A stretch of 64,000 nucleotides of DNA from positions 1,922,001-1,986,000 of the forward strand of contig CM073193.1 in the NCBI GenBank assembly GCA_037042915.1, read 5' to 3'. Below the pieces are notes generated by a model that saw only the letters and a program-made list of their open reading frames with translations, was not told where the DNA came from and did not search any database. The first letter of the stretch is position 1. Every line of letters starts with the position of its first letter. Below, piece after piece: positions 10,596 through 22,652 of this stretch. The DNA comes from Auricularia sp. M13. Taxonomy: Eukaryota; Basidiomycota; Agaricomycetes; Auriculariales; Auriculariaceae. Position numbers and translations under genes: made by a program.

Positions 10596-11346
10596 CTAGT
10601 GTACAACGATGCTGTGGATTTCATCATCCACTGGCGACGCGCACTTATGCAGCGTCACAGCCAGTTTTCCATCCTTGAACGCGGCACTCGCGGAAGGCTA
10701 CAGCAGTGAATTTAGTATACAATGTGATATGGAAGGCAATGCTACAACTGACCAGGACAGCCGACGGCAACGTAATCTTGCGAACGGTGTGGATCGCGTC
10801 GTCGGCCTCGACGACGAGGTTCGACGAATGGAGATGTACGTGAACGTCCGCCGCGTGTTCGACTGGGACGGGGACGGTGACGTGCAGCTCTTCGCTTTCA
10901 GTCATGTCCTCAATCAAGGGCGTACTGTGAAACAGTCAGCCAATGTACAGCCCATACAGACACATCCAAGCTCACCTGAGAGGTTGTGCGCGCTCAAGGA
11001 CAGGTGCAAGCCGGAGGAAGCGGCGCATGAGTTGCCGCGGCTTCCTCGAGCCCGACGGCTTTCTTGTCGTCGTCGCGGGTGGCGCCCTGAACTCGGAGAA
11101 ACCGTCCGCGCCAGTGAGGCTCATAGAGGCCCTGAACTCCTCAAAGGAGTCCGACGAGACCGAACTACGAGACGGACGAAACTCTGGGAAGGAGTCCATG
11201 CCGTTGGAGGGCGTGCCGCGAAACTCGGGGAATGCGTCGCCGCTGGGCATGGACGACCCAGTAGGAGTCTGGGCGCGGAACTCTGCGAAGGCGTCGGATT
11301 GCAGGATGTGCGACGGGGTCGCGCGGAATTCGTGGAACGGGTCCAT
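10596..11346 (-). CDS. Small heat-shock protein (HSP20) with F-x-EFR repeat head
   Basis: Resolved three-exon model: 11346-10976, 10924-10753 and 10697-10596 (introns 51 and 55 nt), 214 residues. Residues about 130-205 form an alpha-crystallin domain: LHVTVPVPV, ADVHVHLHSSNLVVEA, IRKITLP-type strand (here VRKITLPSAVL), and FKDGKLAVTLHK, the conserved A-F-x-x-G-x-L-x-V-x-x-x-K end of the domain. The C-terminal tail is short (about 15 residues) and lacks an obvious I-x-I motif, although IVV near the end may serve. The N-terminal 95 residues are unusual: six spaced copies of a D/G-x-F-x-EFR motif (HEFR, AEFR, PEFR twice, EEFR, SEFR). HSP20 proteins are ATP-independent chaperones that hold unfolding proteins. 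The promoter has a clear TATA box. The last intron is needed to restore the domain end, which supports the model. Confidence 0.85.
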
Positions 11347-11430
11347 GTGGAGAATGTGGTGTGAGGTAGTGTAGATCGCTATGAAGCGGAAGTCGATGTG
11401 TGACTGGAGATCAGACCGACAGGAGACCCT

Positions 11431-11441
11431 GCCCTTTTATA
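11431..11441 (-). promoter_or_regulatory. TATA box of the small heat-shock gene
   Basis: TATAAAAGGGC reads on the minus strand about 85-95 bp upstream of the ATG at 11346. Nothing comparable was noted before the other genes here, in keeping with strong inducible expression of heat-shock genes. I did not find a clean array of three nGAAn heat-shock units, only scattered TTC/GAA near 11597-11632. Confidence 0.55.
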
Positions 11442-13071
11442 CTCATCATGGCCGGAGCTGGATGGTCACGGGCGGGCGCGGCCGGAAGGGCGGGGTAAAG
11501 GTCGGGCGAGAGCGCCGCCTAGACTCAGCTCGCACGGGATCGGACCTTTTGCCGATCCCGTCGGCCGCAGACTGCCCGCTGAACAATGCTTGCTCCAAGA
11601 TTCTTCCGGCGACGAAGTGGCAGAAACCGGGACGCTGGCTATTCCTGGTTACCGAATAATGAAGAGCAAAGAGTGCGTGAACCGCGACGTAATCGTCGAG
11701 CAGCGCCGATAGCAGGCTGCAGCAGCGGCCGGTTCTGCACCGGCGTACCCGCCTGCGTGCGCCAGCCATTGCACACGAAGCCCGGCAGTCATTCGCAGAT
11801 GGCTGGGAAAGAGATGCATCGCGTCAGCATTGTGCAGGTTCCGTGACGAATTGCAATGTTGCGCACCTTCGACCTAGCGCTACACCTGGCACAACTTCTG
11901 TACCTGACAGCCAGTAGCACGGTTAGAATGTACCATCCAACCAACCCGTCGCGGCAGCACCCTTCGGCACCGACGAGGCGTGGAGAAACTACGACTTGAC
12001 ACTGGCATGCGGGCAGAGAGAACGAATGTTGCTGTCGCTGCAGACAAGGTGGCCGATTCCGGCGCGCGCAGGAGTCGACTTTGGGACTGGAGCTTTCCAT
12101 AGGGGAGGCTTTGGCGCAGCAAATGCCTGCAAAAGTGGAGCAGGGGCGGGCGCTGACGCCGAAGAGGCAGCTGGTGAATCAGTGTTTGCGGCTGGAGAAA
12201 TAAGAGCGCAACTGGGCATCGGAAAACTTGAGCAGCAGCAACAGCACGAGCAGACGCTCCAGCGAATGTATAAGCAAGCGGCGCAGGGGCAGGGAAAGTG
12301 GTAAAGCGGGCAGGCGTAGCAGTAGTTCTAGCGGCCTTGGCAGTGGGCCAGTGGCAGCGCTCACGCCGGTGCCGCTAGAACCTGCTGCGTGGCCGTCTGC
12401 GGCGCTGGGCAGTGTGCGGCACGGCATAGCTGGTAGATATCGCATATCCAGGTGGTGAGGCGTATCCAAGTGGCATGGCGTAGCCAGGCAGCGGCGCGAG
12501 CGCAGCGGCAAAGTGTAGGTAGGCCCGCTAGAATGCGCGCGCTTCGAGATCTGCCGCTGGGTCACTGCGTGACCATAAACGACGCGCCCGATACTGGTGC
12601 TCGCGCTGGCCATGTACTATTCGACTCTGCGGGTTGCGCTCTTCACGCGTGTCAGCAGCAGCACCCACGAGAGTAACGGCGAGCTTCACGTCCCGCGCGG
12701 CGACGCGTTCGGAGGTCCTGGACGGCGCCGGGCCCGTCCTAGTCATTGTCTTCTTTTTTGCCTTTCATTTGCCTTAGGCATCGAAGATGGGGGCGTCGGT
12801 GGTGGTGGGGGAAGAAGACGGACGGGCGGGGTTTTAGGCGCGTCTGCACGTGACTACCTCAGCCACAAAAATCGGCATTCGAAATCCCGAATCTTTATTT
12901 TGTTCAGATACATTGTCATTGCTCGTAACAAAAATGTTCATCCGGATTAGAAGGACGACGACGCCTCCCGACGCCCAATATGTGGGTTATTGTATGCACC
13001 CCTTTCTGCATAAAGTCCACCTGCCATTTCACGTGATGAGACGGACAAGAAAACGTCGACTCTAGCTTAAA
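11442..13071. other. Upstream/intergenic region, no gene resolved
   Basis: Includes the promoter side of the heat-shock gene and the 3' flank of the DUF6533 gene. Alanine/proline-rich frames at 11989-12219 (minus) and serine-rich frames at 12179-12613 exist, but without domain or splice support. Confidence 0.35.
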
Positions 13072-14908
13072 TTATCTGCCATAATTTACCAGTGTCCTTC
13101 CCGACATCGACGAGTCTGCTCTCGCGTGCGTCAATGCGGGACGTGGCGGCCAAGCCTGGCCCTCGATATCGCCCTGTTCCTTCTCGACGTGCAGCTCCAC
13201 GATGTCCCATTTGTTCTTTTCCCCTGTGCTGAGAATGTGGTGGGTCGGACTGACGTGCAGAATGCTGATGGCAGACGATCCCCACTGTCCCGAGTTTGAA
13301 GACGAGTGGCTGTACTTTTCGTCTTTCGGGGGTGGCAGAGGAGCTTCATCATCGTGAAATGCCGTATCTTGGGGGCTGTGGACGCCGCCTGGTATAGCCT
13401 CATCTCTTGCCGCTTGACGGAGGTTCAAGACCCTGCAAGCGACCTGCGTCAGTGGCTACGAAACTAACGTTGGCCATGCCACTCACAATCTGCAGCTCTG
13501 AAACCTCATGTCAGTATTTTGAAGCGACGCAGAAATATGTTAGCTCACTAGAATGTTGCAGAACAGTAGGCTCAGGGGTACGGCACCCGTGGCCATGGCT
13601 GCATCGTTTTAGCAACGCGGAAAAGTGCCCTCGGGGGTCCCACCCACCAATATTGGCGGTCTGCAAGTTGAAAGCGCCGTTGACCAGGTTGACCGCGGAG
13701 ATGAGGCAGAAGTACAAAAATCCTACGAGCGGCCGTTGAGGTGAAGACAAAGGCAGTAGTTGTTCTGCGTACACACCTTCGCGAATAAGCAGCTGTGTCA
13801 GCCGAGTGGCAATTGTCAACCTCAACCGCATGATGCGGAACGCGTGCTGGGAGATGATCAGTCGAGCCCAGTTATCCCGCTCAGTGTGGCATACGAAGAC
13901 GAATATGCCAGTGACGATACAGTCGAAAAGGAAAGTAGAGATCTGGAGGGGAGATTAGCTCTCTACCGTGAGGAACGACGAATGACGTGCAAAAAATCCA
14001 CTGAGAAACATCGCAGAGCCGATGTTAACAGGGAAGCAGCCAGTTCCGAATGGAATCACTGGTGGACCGGGGTGAGCTTGTTTCTCGAACTTCCGAGCGG
14101 TACATACTAGCGGTTTGGGTGGTGGCGATCCAGACCTGGAATGATACGAGGCCGCAGAGCAAGACCAGTAGTACTCCAAGGACTGGCTTGTTGCCACCGG
14201 TGAAAGCGTACGTGCGCAGAATGAGGATGACTGTCCATAGCTGAGCTATGTGCGCAAGGACTGAAACGAATACGCACCTTCGGCACTAATGTTCTAAGCC
14301 ATTCAAATCATTCTCAGGGCTAGGATGAATGGAAGAGAAGAGTTACATACGTTCGGAATTACCACAAGGATTGGCAGGTTGAATATCCGCCGACAAAGGC
14401 TCTTCTCATGGTCCACCATCTGAACCCACATGACGATCGGATAAACAAAGAGCGGATAGTAGCGAGAGACGATATATGCGACTTTCGCGAATGTCCAACG
14501 CGACCCGAAAATCTGCGTATGGCGTTCAGGGGGGCGGTCGAAGATAAAGCTTGAGACGCACTAATTTACGCTCTTGTGCCAGGCTACGTATATTCAATTG
14601 AGCATGATGCAGGCGTAGGCACCGAGGGCGTACCATATCAGCCAGTCCCAGACTAGCAGCGAATCTTGCTCAAATTGTTAGACGGGTCGTCAACGACGAG
14701 TTCTGAGACTCACATGCAGCTGAGGGATGGAAAAGGACGAATAGGCATATGCACGACGCGCTCTGACTGATTGGGCGTACCAACATGTGAACAACGAGTA
14801 CTGCGAGAGCGGCGCAAAGGTCGCTGTTAGGTCAGAATTCAAGAGCTTTCGTGAATACACGTACACCTCTGCGAAATGAGCAGCCGCTCGCACTGCCGCT
14901 GGATCCAT
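13072..14908 (-). CDS. DUF6533-type integral membrane protein
   Basis: A multi-exon gene that opens with MDPAAVRAAAHFAE joined to YSLFTC, then VWDWLIWYALGAY. The DUF6533 core follows: FGSRWTFAKVAYIVSRYYPL with VMWVQMVDH after it, and LWTVILILRTYAF, the family's I-L-x-L-R-T-Y-A signature. Further helices are GVLLVLLCGLVSFQVWIA, STFLFDCIVTGIFVFV, REG joined to FLYFCLISAVNLVNG, and AVPLSLLFCNIL. The cytoplasmic-looking tail starts near VLNLRQAARDE, equivalent to the family's S-R-x-L-N-L-R. About nine exons are separated by introns of roughly 50-70 nt; not every junction was fixed. The usual D-G after the long helix is E-G here. These seven-helix-like proteins are expanded in Agaricomycetes and their function is unknown. 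Confidence 0.75.
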
Positions 14909-17900
14909 AACGGACGCTGAAGTGAAAGAAAAAAAGGGGGCGTCGAAGGGAAAGGTGAAAGCCAGGGGAGGAGATCCGGCTGTGTCCTGTTGGGGGTGAG
15001 CGCCTTCTATATGGCGCCGTGAATCACACGGGTTGCATCGGCAAGATGATACAACAGGAAAGAGATCCCGGCATCCCGAGAACAGCCTTCGTCTATCGCG
15101 AGAAGATCATCCTTCAGTCCAACTCTGGACGTATTGCTGAGATTATGATGAATGACCATCGAGAGTCAGCCATACATGAACCATTCAGGGGGCTTGGATC
15201 TATACATAATAGGTGGCTCGCATAGATAGCATGCCCCAAAGCATGCACGGCAGCGTGCAAACAAATCAGCCGCATCTGACGACTGTTCGGCGTCGTCAAG
15301 GGCAGCATCGGGCTGCCCGCAGTCCCCCAGTCTTGAGCCATGAAGGCGCTCCAGGATGCCAACCACAACAGCCTAAAGCCTGGCCTACTGTGATGATCTT
15401 GTACTGGATACGACACCTACAATTACGTGAGCCTTTCTCGCGGTCCAGCTCAGGCTGCCAGATGACGGATGTCCGAAGGCTGTGCGAAGGAACCGCTTCA
15501 ACGGACCCGCAGTATTTGTTTGCCAGCCGCCACAAATCGCTGCCTCGTCCTGCCATGGTGTGCAGATTCTGCGCTGAACGACGAGTAGGACGGGAGCGAA
15601 GAAATGCTCTCCTGAGGTGCAGCGTTATGTTCACCAAAACGCGCAAGCTGCTCAGATAAATGCTCGCGCTACCGCTTCCTCCAGAAAACGGAATTCGACA
15701 AATTGGTCTCGATAAGTTCCGCAAGAGGAACAACAAGCAATTTCGTCGTTCAATGAGCTCACAAGCGCACGACGGCGATCAACATGTGTCGCGGGATCAA
15801 GTGCATAATAGCGTCCGCAAACTGAAGCCAGAAATGAAGTCCTGAACTCCAAGGCGCCCGAGAAGGAATCAATGCCAATGCATGCGGCGATGCGTTCCAA
15901 TGAAGCCGACCAAGACCGAGGGAATGTCTCCCTTCGTGGTGTTTGGCATCCGCCATGAAGTCAGAATTCTTGGGACGTGCGCGAAGCTAACCGACCTGAC
16001 CGAGTGGACCGCCTCCAAAGCCTTCGATACTCAAGCACATAACATTCCGAGGACGCTTCCAAAACAAGCGATAGGTTCGTGGCAAGTATTACGCGGTGAC
16101 AAAACCTGAGTCCCGAGTGCGCAGGGGCATCCGGCCCAGCGGGCTCAACAGGTAGGCATGACCTGCTACGAGAGGGAAGGCTGGCGGGGGCATTTGGACG
16201 GAGTGTATTAGATCAAAGTGGTGCGCGAAAGAAGCACGCGCAGCAAGGGGGACAGAAGATGCGTCGTAAGAAAACGGACATCAGCCGCGGCGGGAAAAGT
16301 TCTCCTGTGGCCGGGGTCCCCTCAGCGGGTCACAATGAGCAAAGTCACGCCGAGCTCGGCGGCGGCAAGTCCTGAGTGATCGATGGTCGCAAACAGGATA
16401 TTGGCCGGATCAGCGATGCCGAGTCCTGAAGGCCTGACGAGCAGCACATGAGCTAGAATCTGTCCCTCACCCGTATCCTCCCGCTGTGCGGCTCAGGAAG
16501 CACGAGAGTAGCTTCAGTAACACAATGAGCATAGTGACGCCGTCAAATGTGCTGAGAAATCGAGGACATCTCCGGAGTTTGAGCGAATGGTCCAACCTCC
16601 CGCGTTTTGGGGACAAACAGCAGCCGTCCCCTGCCTTTGTCCTCCCTGCAGTCCTTGCCACGTTCTCGAACGATGACGCATCCCCAAGCTGGTCAAGTAG
16701 TACACAGACGACAACGCGTGCACGAGACCATCTGAACCATCTGCGACGCAAGCTCCCATCTCTGGCAATGACACTACGAGCCCACGAGCGAGTAGAGGTC
16801 GTGGCATTTTAAGCACTGCATCGACTGTCGACTTGGAACAGAGAGGGAGAGCGTGGCCAGCCGAGTGCGTGTGAGAGACCAGATGCACCGCGAGCGCGTT
16901 TGGATCACGCTGATGGTTTTCAACGTTGCCGGGACGCGCCGCCGTACGGAATTCAACAAAGAAGAATCCAGAAACAGCCTCCTCAACAGTTGAAATAGAT
17001 CAGCTGGACGAGTTCAAAACAGCGCGGCTTGACGCTTGGAACGGCAAGTAGCTGTGTAAAACGGTAAGCACGGCGCATCAAGCTCGTGTAGAAATTTCCG
17101 GTAGGAGCTGATATACGGTCGCTGCACAGAAATAGCACTTGAGCCACGTATTGAGAGACCCTCGTCGCGCTCTTGGATCGAGGTGAGAGAATGCCCGTCA
17201 TCATCGCCGTCATTGTGAAAGATCACTCACATATGCAGAGCTCGCCCCAAGTTCAGAACGGTTACGGTGGATCGCCAATTCCACACCCTCAAGACGCCGC
17301 ACCAACAGTCGTCCAGGAAGGCGTGTCCGAAGACGCACCAACGAGACCGCACGTCCAGACCGTCGTCCGTATCATCGTCCGCTCGAAGCACAGCGGGTCC
17401 GCTTGGGTACGTTTTGCATGTGCACGAGTCTACAACATCGGTTGTAGGCTGATCTGGGGCGCGAAGTACCGGTCGCGTGGCTGTCGACGATTATGTCTCC
17501 CGGCTGAAGGTGCGGCAGGAAGGCAGTCATCAAACCAACGGTCACTGAGCCACTCTTCAGATGGTCCGGCAGTCAGAAATTGTCGCAACAGTCGGGAAGA
17601 CCGTTAAGACACTCGAGCATACAGAGCAGCGGAGTCCTACGACCAGCAAGTGACGCAGGCAAGTTGATCGAGACCTTAATCAGAAGGCTACTGACGGCAT
17701 CTCCAGCAGATGCACGCGTGACGAAGAAATCAAAGTATCCTGGCAAGATCGCGAGCCGAACGAAGCCTGCAGCCAACGCGTCAGTATTCCAAGTTCATGC
17801 CACAGCTGCTCGCGGGCATGTCTATGCGGAATAGAAGATGACGGTCACAGACCCGCCAGAGGCTACCAGAAGCTCGGGCGGTACTGCACCTCGTTCGAGG

Positions 17901-18509
17901 TTGGGAGCAGGATGGCAGGAGGAAGGCATCGACGCAATAACCTGCTCTGTGCTGTCACTGCTACGGACATCGCAGATATACGAAATGCCATATATCCAGG
18001 TCAGTCAATTCAAACTTAATGTTTCAACAAAAGTGCTCACGTGGCTGCAGCGCGGATTTTCTGCGAGGAAGAAGGCCGCCTCTTCGACGTATTTATCTGG
18101 TTTTGCTCCGCGACTGGGCTGTGATCAGCGTCGTGGTATGGCAGACAACTTGCGCAGCCAGCAGGACAGCTGAAGCTCTTGTACAGGGGGCCGCAAAGCG
18201 ATTCACTGGGCCGACATGCAGTTATTATCCGGACGGACAGACAACTTTGAAGTTCAAATCCCAACTCAGACTCAGTCAGGGCTTCGGTCTTCTGAACAGA
18301 TCCCAAATCATCTTCAGTGCATATGTACGTCTGCATCAATCAAAAACGTTCATAGATCTTATATATTCATAGACAGCATAAGGCGTGTCAACGAAAGCAA
18401 CGAGAAGAGCAAAGATACAAAGCGTGACAGATAGACGGAAACTGAAGCACTCGAACTCCCTCCGAGCGCGCTTTTTCACCGTAGCACATAAGAAGTGCAG
18501 ATCTGCCTT
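14909..18509. other. Gene-poor stretch, possible decayed membrane-protein gene
   Basis: No chainable gene was found. On the minus strand between about 16980 and 18340, fragments such as SLLIKVSINLPASLAG and GNFYTSLMRRAYRFTQLLAV loosely recall the end of DUF6534 membrane proteins, suggesting an eroded relative. The match is weak and by eye. Confidence 0.3.
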
Positions 18510-21500
18510 TCAATATCGCCCGCGTCGTGGTCCTCCTGGGCCAGTATACGGGCCATAATCTGGCGGTGGCCGCCCACCACCTGGAGGACGGTCAATGTTT
18601 CCAAGCCGTGACAATAACATACGAATGACATACGTGGAGGCGGCGGGGTCCTTCCGCGCTGGGGTCCCATCCCAATGGGCGGTGGTGGCGGGGGAGGACC
18701 TGGGATCGACGCGTTGCGGAACAGCTGCATCAGGTCCTCTATCCTGAAGATGGGCCCTACGACAACGCTAAGATCAGCCCATATTCTCCAGAAGCACCGG
18801 CGCGCAGACACGCACCATCGAAACTCTGAGAGCTGGGCAAGGTACTGAGGAACTGGGAGACCGCAGGCGGGATGAGGGGGCCGCGGCGCTGGTCGTCATC
18901 CCTGTCGCGGTCGCGGCGCATCCCCGGGCCACCCGCAGGCGAGCCGTTGCGATACGGCGGCGAATTGGGCCGCCGGCGGTCCCAGCGCTCGCGTTCCCGC
19001 TCTCGCAGGTCGCGCTCCCTGTCCCTCTCCCGCTCGCGCTCGCGAATCATCTCCCGCTCGCGCTCTCGCTCGCGGTCGCGTATCTCCCTCTCACGTATCT
19101 CGCGCTCCCGCTCGCGCGGCGGCGGGCTGAGCGGACGCGGACGCTTCGCGGGGCCGGCGGGCGCGAAGCCGTCATTCGGCCCGCGCTTGCGGTCGCGCTC
19201 GGGGCTGTCGTGGCGCCCGCGGTCGCGGTCGCCACGGTCGTCGTGCACGTTCAGAGTAGACTTCTGCGGGCCGAGCGCCATCGTTGCGTGTGTGTCCTGG
19301 CGCAGCACGCGCGTGTGGCGGCCGCCGACGCCAAGGTCGCGCGATGCAATCGCGTCTAGCTGCGTGCCGTACTTGTACCGGTCTGCGAAACGCTTGATGG
19401 GCGGGACTGGATATATTCTGTCAACGACGCGCCAGACAGCCATAGGATAGGAAAGCCGCGCACCCTCTTTGAACGCCTCGGCGAACCGCTTGTCGAACTT
19501 GAGCACGGCCTCAAGGTCGCCATATTGATACTCATAGCGGCCCCACCTGTCCCAGAGCAATTTACCCTTCGGCCCGGTGAACGTCGGCACAGCACGCTCG
19601 AACAGCGCGCGCGCATCTACGGATTTGTGTTATCAGTCGCAAGACTCAGCTTTTCGCTTTCGAGCAGGCAACTCACTACTCTCGTCGTTGATGGAGATCA
19701 AGAACGCCAGATAATGGTCGACGAACTCGATCTCGCCAGAGAACAGGTTCAGGCCGTTCTGGAATATGCGCGTGGCGACGTCGGTCGCCTTAGTGCAATG
19801 GTACTCCATGAGTGCTGTGAACAGCAGGGCAGACACCGCGTATACGTTAGCTCACGCGATCACACGCTGAAACAAATTCACGGCAAAGAGGAGGCTCGAG
19901 CACGCGCACGCGAGATCACGCCTCAAAGTCACGCATCGGACGCTCATCGGACGGGGCGAGTGGGTTGCGAAACAAAAGCATATCGCATAGGGGGTGCGAA
20001 CGAACATGACGCGGCGCGGCGCGGTATACCCAACTGGTGGATATTCGCGCGCGCGCCTGACAAGGTGTAGCAGCAGGAAAACGCAACGGAACGACTCGTC
20101 CACCCCGGCCGTTCGCGCGGGCACAGCCGAGGGCGCGGACACGCTCTTGGCGGCGGTGCAAGATAAACGAAAAGGCGGAGATATACGCACCAGCAGCTTC
20201 GAAGACCTCCCACGTGACCCACTTCTTGTCCTTGCGGGCTTTGCTGAATACCGTCCGCGCAGGCTTCAGGCCCTCGGCGCGCCGCGCGAAGCGCATGTAC
20301 TGAATCCAAACGATCCCGAGTTCCTGTCGGCGGTCCGCAATCATCAACTCATGCTGCGACGCTTGCGGGTTCGACATTCCATTGGACGTCCCCGGCGGCG
20401 GAGGGCTTATCGTCAAACCCGGAGGCGCTCCATTAGGATCGAACGGCGCAGCAAAAGACGAGTTGGCATTCGCATTGGCGTCGGACGCCGAGTTGGCGGC
20501 GAGCAGCTTCTGGTGCTGTGCGTCCATCTCCTCGAGCTCGGTATGCAGCGCGTCGATAAACTTGGTGAACGTCGCGTTGACCTCCTCGTAATTCTTCAGC
20601 TGTTCCTGGACCTCGGCGAAGGCAAACGTCAGAAGATAACTGTGCGATCGAGCCGGTCAGGGACGACCTGCATTTAAAACTTCATAGAATCTGCGCTCTG
20701 ACCTCATTGGATTCGCCTGCATGCCCTGCTTGAGGAGCGCGATCGCATCGTCTTGTTTTCCGATACGCATCGTCCAAGAATACGCCATATACCTACTGAC
20801 GATAAGCACCGTCCTTCGGCGGCGAAACGATCGCACCATATCTCGGGGGAGAACCGCATTTTGACGATGGCCTGCCTGTACATGAGCTGGATGCGGACCT
20901 GGAGCTGCGCCTTGTCCTTCTCGTCGATCTCGAGCGGGTTGCTTTCCTCCCAGAGCAGATAGGTCTTCCATCCGTTCAGCAGCTGGCGCTCCTGCGCTGT
21001 ATACGTCAACGGCTGTGGCAGATGGAACTTGGTCGCCGAATAGGACGCCTGGTTGAGCGCCGAGAGCCGGAGCCGCATCTCGCGCAGGACCGTCCGCGCC
21101 TGCATGTACGACTGCGACAAGTCGGACATAAATTTCTTGGCCTACGGGACGTTAGGACACGCGGACACGCGCGCAGATCTTATCGCCGGAACGCTCACCG
21201 TGATCTTGTTGAGCTTGTTCTCGAACGCGTCCAGCTCACGCCACAACGCCTCAACGTTCTCCAGCGGGATCTGGACAGCCCGGTGGTACACGCTGCGCAG
21301 CGCGTCCATCTTCTGTTGCTCTTCCCAAGTCGTATGGGTCTGCGGGCGAGATCGGATGAGTGGTGGGCGGACAACGACGCGAACTTGCGCGTACCTCGCC
21401 AGCATTGATAAAGTCGATATATTCTTTCCAAATCTCGCCGCTGTCCTTGTCTTGCCCGATGTGCTGCAACGCGAATTCGTACGCCTTTTTCACGATCTCG

Positions 21501-22256
21501 CGCTGTTGCGGGTCCGTATTGAATCTCCTGAAAGTGTCAAGGCAGACAGAGTCGGGCCATTGTGATCAGAACGCGGGTTCCCATATGCAGAAGCAGACGC
21601 TCAAGGCCTTGCGGTCACACTTGCCTAACGTAGACCAGGTAGAACTTCCAAAGTTCCACGGATGGCGACGGTCGGAGAAAACGCGAAAATAACGCTTCCG
21701 CGATGTGGAAGAGTCCTGGGTTGAGAAAGTGCTGAAGGTACGCGATCTGGATCGAGGCCTTTGAAGAAAAGAAGAATCAGAATATGAAGACAGGAAATTC
21801 GCGCAGGGTGTTGCTGACAGTGTTCGGGTACGCCTCAAGCAGCGCTTCGTAGGCGTCCTTAATCTTCTCCATATCGCCGCTCTGCTCGGCCATTTCAACG
21901 AGCTGCTGCCACCCAGCAGCATCGTGTGGCGTCTTGACGAGCTGGGCACGTAGGCGGTCGTACTCGGAAAGTTCTTGAGGTGGCTCTTGTGGCTGCTCTG
22001 GCTCTTGCTGTTGCTCTTGCGCATCGTCTTCGGGCTTGTTCAATTCCATTGGGTCTTGCGTGGGTTCAGGTGCAGCGGGCGTGTCTTGGGCCATGGCAAG
22101 GTCTGCCTCAGTGACCTCCTGCAGGGAATCGTGCACAACCGGGGCGCCTTCAGCGTGGTCTTGGGTGGCAACCGTATTTTGTTCTGGAGCCGTCACTTCA
22201 GCCTCTTGCGGCTCTTCGGCCATCTTCGTGTCGACGTTTTCCCCCTCGACGTTCAT
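18510..22256 (-). CDS. RNA14: mRNA 3'-end-processing factor RNA14 / CstF-77
   Basis: A scaffold of cleavage factor IA / CstF, which binds RNA15-type proteins and positions the pre-mRNA cleavage machinery in the nucleus. Family segments occur in order: an acidic Q/E/P-rich head of about 110 residues, then HAT repeats including [46 protein letters not shown] and [17 protein letters not shown]. After these come [73 protein letters not shown] and [19 protein letters not shown]. The tail (19230-18910) is a tract of about 65 RE/RD/RR residues, then a proline-rich stretch ending [19 protein letters not shown]. About ten exons. One intron, 20190-19815, is 376 nt; its ends are fixed by frame (EAA joined to LMEYH). 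The start chosen is [11 protein letters not shown]; an upstream in-frame ATG at 22394 is possible but lacks family support. Confidence 0.9.
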
Positions 22257-22652
22257 AGGCGACACAAGCGTTGAACGGGCACGTGGCCAAGCACGATAGA
22301 CAAGGGTCGCTCGGCAAAACTCCGATGTCCGCCTTCTATTTTTCGGAAAATCGCGGACGACTGGCGTAGCGACCTCAGGATCTTGTTTGCTCAAAAACGA
22401 GTGTTCAATGTATACCTCAAGAGGAAATTTGTCTCAGATAGAAGATGACGGCTAGTCTAAACTTTCTGTTATATACTTTATTTTATTTCGTTTCATGTTT
22501 ATTTTAGTAACCTTATCAGGTAATTTTAGAGAGATTTCTACAAACTTACTTGACGAGTATCAGCGCAGAAGAAGAATCTCTACTGCAAGAATATCCGCAT
22601 TATCCATACGAAGCCATGTTCTACGAGCAAATATCTAATCTTACATATTGTA
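22257..22652. other. Intergenic between RNA14 and the MFS gene
   Basis: An AT-rich stretch near 22440-22560 probably holds the MFS terminator region and the RNA14 promoter. No gene was found. Confidence 0.4.

Noticed and set aside
16980-18340. Possible decayed DUF6534 membrane-protein gene on the minus strand
   Set aside because: Only two short segments resemble the family and no exon chain could be built; kept as a remark, not as a gene.
18872-19450. 192-codon plus-strand Arg/Ser-rich frame
   Set aside because: It is the antisense of the RE/RD tail and HAT region of RNA14, which has clear family support on the minus strand.
20604-21550. Plus-strand frames overlapping RNA14 exons
   Set aside because: Shadows of the minus-strand HAT-repeat exons.
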